64,000 nt of DNA from Paenibacillus silviterrae (GTDB taxonomy: Bacteria; Bacillota; Bacilli; Paenibacillales; NBRC-103111), in NCBI RefSeq assembly GCF_030167925.1, contig NZ_JASKUT010000002.1:1798001-1862000 (forward strand). The letters run 5' to 3'. The notes under the pieces were generated by a model. That model was not told the DNA's origin. It saw only the letters and a list, made by a program, of their open reading frames with translations, and did not search any database. Of this stretch, positions 61,959 to 64,000 are shown piece by piece. Positions within the stretch are counted from its first letter, which is position 1, and every line of letters starts with the position of its first letter. Made by a program: the position numbers and the translations under genes.

Positions 61959-62525
61959 ATGTCGGAAAGCACTCTGCGGGAAAGTTGGTTGTTTTTTTAT
62001 AAATATTTGCGCTATCCCAAGCAAATCGGCAGCATTATTCCCAGCTCGAGATATTTGGCCTCCGCGATGGTATCGGCGGTTGCGTGGGATGAGACCCGGC
62101 TGATAGCCGAATTAGGGGCAGGTACCGGTGCGGTGACGAAATATATCAGCAGTTCCAATATGACTGGAGCCCAAGTGGTTCTGTTCGAAAAAGATGATTA
62201 TTTACGCGCAAAGCTTCAGCAGCAGTACCCGGAGCATGTATGCTTCTCCGATGCACTTCGTATCGGGAAAGAATTGGAGGCTAATGCTATGGGGCCGCTC
62301 GACGCCATCATCAGCGGTCTGCCTTTCTTTAATTTTTCAGAGAGCTTTCGAGAGCAGCTGCTTGTAGAAATCGAAGACTCCCTTAGACCCAACGGACAAT
62401 TCATTGCCTTTCAATATTCGCTTCAAATGAAGAAAGCGCTGGAACGAAGGTTCGAAATTGAAAATATTTCCTTGGTTCCATGGAACCTGCCTCCCGCCTT
62501 CGTTTACAGCTGCCGAAAAAAATAA
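61959..62525 (+). CDS. class I SAM-dependent methyltransferase
   Basis: 188 residues with AAAGGAG upstream. Motif I AELGAGTGAVTKYIS (about 50-64), motif with acidic residue VVLFEKDD, then DAIISGLPFFNFSE. It resembles phospholipid N-methyltransferase (PmtA) and rRNA adenine dimethyltransferase-type proteins (FYKYLRYPKQIGSIIPSSRY is typical of the former). It is 22 bases before the DedA gene, and pairing with a membrane-lipid-related DedA protein hints at lipid modification (inference). Confidence 0.82.
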   Translation: MSESTLRESWLFFYKYLRYPKQIGSIIPSSRYLASAMVSAVAWDETRLIAELGAGTGAVTKYISSSNMTGAQVVLFEKDDYLRAKLQQQYPEHVCFSDALRIGKELEANAMGPLDAIISGLPFFNFSESFREQLLVEIEDSLRPNGQFIAFQYSLQMKKALERRFEIENISLVPWNLPPAFVYSCRKK

Positions 62526-62547
62526 CCGAAAATAGGGTGGCTCTCCC

Positions 62548-63162
62548 ATGAATGAAGATTTTCTTATTTCCTTGATCGGACAATACGGGTATTTTGCCTT
62601 ATTCTTCGCGTTATGGCTCGGGATTATCGGCATGCCGATACCGGACGAGGTGATTGTGATGACAGGAGGAGCGGTCACGCTGCGCGGATTGCTGCTCCCC
62701 ATTCCCGCCTTTGTTATAACATATTTAGGCGTTATCTCAGGTCTTTCTCTCGGATATGTACTCGGGAGAGTATTCGGAAATCGCGTGATTCAGTGGTTAA
62801 AGAAGAAGAAACGATTTGAAAAGTACGTCCACCGTTCCGAGCAATGGATGCAAAAGTATGGAAGCGCGGCGCTCATGATCAGCTATTTTTTCCCGGTCAT
62901 TCGGCATGTCATGCCGTACGTGGCGGGCAGCAACAACATGTCGTTTGCCCGCTACGCACTCGCCTCTTATTCAACGGGGTTCGTCTGGACGCTGCTCTTT
63001 TTTTGGCTTGGGCGGGTGGCACTGCACTTTGCCATGGATATCGCTATGACGGTACATCGTTACTCCTGGGTTCTCTTGATCCTGCTCCTTGTCATCTTCC
63101 TACTGTTTTATCTGCGCCGGGCCAAGAATACTTCACGCCGGCAGCATGAGCCCGGACACTAG
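62548..63162 (+). CDS. DedA-family membrane protein
   Basis: 204 residues. DedA/SNARE-associated fold: GIPGMPIPDEV-like motif here as IIGMPIPDEVIVMTGG, FFPVIRHVMPYVAGSNNMS (the conserved F-x-R-x-x-P-x-x-AG region), four to five membrane segments and a basic tail. In the family some members flip or recycle lipid carriers such as undecaprenyl phosphate. Likely co-transcribed with the methyltransferase upstream. Confidence 0.9.
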   Translation: MNEDFLISLIGQYGYFALFFALWLGIIGMPIPDEVIVMTGGAVTLRGLLLPIPAFVITYLGVISGLSLGYVLGRVFGNRVIQWLKKKKRFEKYVHRSEQWMQKYGSAALMISYFFPVIRHVMPYVAGSNNMSFARYALASYSTGFVWTLLFFWLGRVALHFAMDIAMTVHRYSWVLLILLLVIFLLFYLRRAKNTSRRQHEPGH

Positions 63163-63185
63163 GTACCGGGCTTCAGAATGCTTCG

Positions 63186-64000
63186 CTACCTCTGTAACGC
63201 GGCTTGAATATGCCGATTCAGCTCAGACACATTAGCGGGCGGGATCGGTTCGTCCGATAGTTGAAAACTTGTCTTCAGCTTGGCAATTCGGTATACGCTG
63301 GCGTCGATCTCTTTTTGTGAAATTTGGCCGCTTTGCACAGCCGCCGTTAGGGCTTCAATCACGGCCTTTTGTTTCGCGGGGTCATGCCCGACAAGGACGA
63401 TATCCGCACCGGCCGACACGGCTTTCACTGCTGCGGGACCGATCGCCATCGTCTTTCCGATGGCCTCCATCGTCATATCATCCGTTATGACAACTCCGTC
63501 AAATTTCAGCTCGTCTCGGAGCACATTTTGAATAACGAAGCTAGACATCGAAGCCGGCGTGTCCGGATCGAGCTTCGTCATAAGAATATGAGCGACCATC
63601 ACGACCGGAGCCCCCTCCTTGATCGCCGAAGCGAACGGTACGAATTCGACGCTGCGCAGACGCTGCAAATCGTGCTCCACCACCGGCAGCCCGTAATGAG
63701 AATCGACCGACGTATCGCCATGACCGGGAAAATGCTTCACAACGGGAATGACGCCTTGGGACTTGATCCCAAGCATTTCCTGCACGCCCATACCGGACAC
63801 TGCTTTCGCTGTATTTCCAAACGCACGTTCGCCGATGACCGGGTTGTTCGGATTCGTATTGACATCCAACACGGGTGCATAGTCCGTATTCAGCCCAACA
63901 GACTTCATCGCTTCCCCAAGCGCGGTACCGACTTGATACGCGTACTTCGAATCATTCGTACCGCCAATGATCCTACTAGCGGGAAATGCCGTTATCTCCT
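63186..64000 (-). CDS. nagZ: GH3 beta-N-acetylhexosaminidase, C-terminal part (runs off right edge)
   Basis: The frame is open to the right edge, giving about 270 residues. It includes the GH3 motif KHFPGHGDTSVDSH (His/Asp pair), LNTDYAPVLDVNTNPNNPVI, IGERAFG, and the nucleophile Asp in GVVITDDMTMEAI. This is a cell-wall muropeptide recycling enzyme, removing GlcNAc from peptidoglycan fragments. The N-terminal part, including any signal peptide, lies outside. Confidence 0.9.
   Translation of the reverse strand, partial: EITAFPASRIIGGTNDSKYAYQVGTALGEAMKSVGLNTDYAPVLDVNTNPNNPVIGERAFGNTAKAVSGMGVQEMLGIKSQGVIPVVKHFPGHGDTSVDSHYGLPVVEHDLQRLRSVEFVPFASAIKEGAPVVMVAHILMTKLDPDTPASMSSFVIQNVLRDELKFDGVVITDDMTMEAIGKTMAIGPAAVKAVSAGADIVLVGHDPAKQKAVIEALTAAVQSGQISQKEIDASVYRIAKLKTSFQLSDEPIPPANVSELNRHIQAALQR

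Overview
The window looks like a chromosomal segment of a Paenibacillus-type Gram-positive bacterium (Bacillota). The signs are an S-layer-homology (SLH) surface protein, cadherin-like beta-sandwich repeats, a YtdP-like membrane AraC regulator controlling a lipoprotein-dependent sugar ABC importer, strong AGGAGG-type ribosome binding sites with many TTG/GTG starts, and Fur, Fnr and cre boxes of the Bacillus kind. No rRNA, tRNA or CRISPR array was seen.

Region 1 (1-9.6 kb): the N-terminal part of a large AAA/STAND regulator runs off the left edge. Divergent from it is a two-gene surface module: a propeller plus cadherin-like-repeat protein and an SLH-anchored partner. A WYL-type YafY-like regulator and a DJ-1/PfpI-family protein follow.

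Region 2 (12.2-30.2 kb): a large minus-strand glycan-use locus. A membrane-bound AraC-type sensor-regulator has its own terminator. Then come two permeases, a solute-binding lipoprotein (preceded by a hairpin and a cre-like site), a GH31 glycosidase, a 1434-residue secreted parallel beta-helix enzyme with three F5/8C modules, a GH42 beta-galactosidase, and a second secreted beta-helix protein. The set would suit a plant polymer with alpha-xylose/glucose, beta-galactose and possibly fucose side chains, but the substrate is inference.

Region 3 (9.8-12.2 and 30.2-47.9 kb, with single copies near 55.4 and 58.8 kb): accessory DNA made of small minus-strand genes (NUDIX, GNAT, HAD, alpha/beta hydrolase, VOC, TetR, GyrI-like, SF0329), many of them broken. 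It is punctuated by about 15 copies of a structured repeat. Every copy that can be oriented points the same way, usually at or just after the stop codon of a minus-strand gene. Each good copy has two hairpins, and the smaller one shows compensatory base changes. The layout resembles a gene-cassette array and is the most interesting signal here. A decayed XerC-like tyrosine recombinase lies at the edge, and an IS3-family element sits inside.

Region 4 (48-58.2 kb): a Fur-boxed Cnt/Nik-type metallophore importer (cntABCDF order) with a divergent CntE-like MFS exporter and no biosynthesis genes in view. It is flanked by an APH-fnr-doxX locus on one side and, on the other, by a 472-bp mosaic rebuilt from pieces of that same locus in direct orientation. 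The fnr-doxX part carries three perfect TGTGA-N6-TCACA boxes.

Region 5 (58.4-64 kb): a YnfA-like small membrane protein, an MHYT-PAS-GGDEF-EAL protein, a VOC protein, a SAM methyltransferase, a DedA membrane protein, and the C-terminal part of a GH3/NagZ beta-N-acetylhexosaminidase that runs off the right edge.
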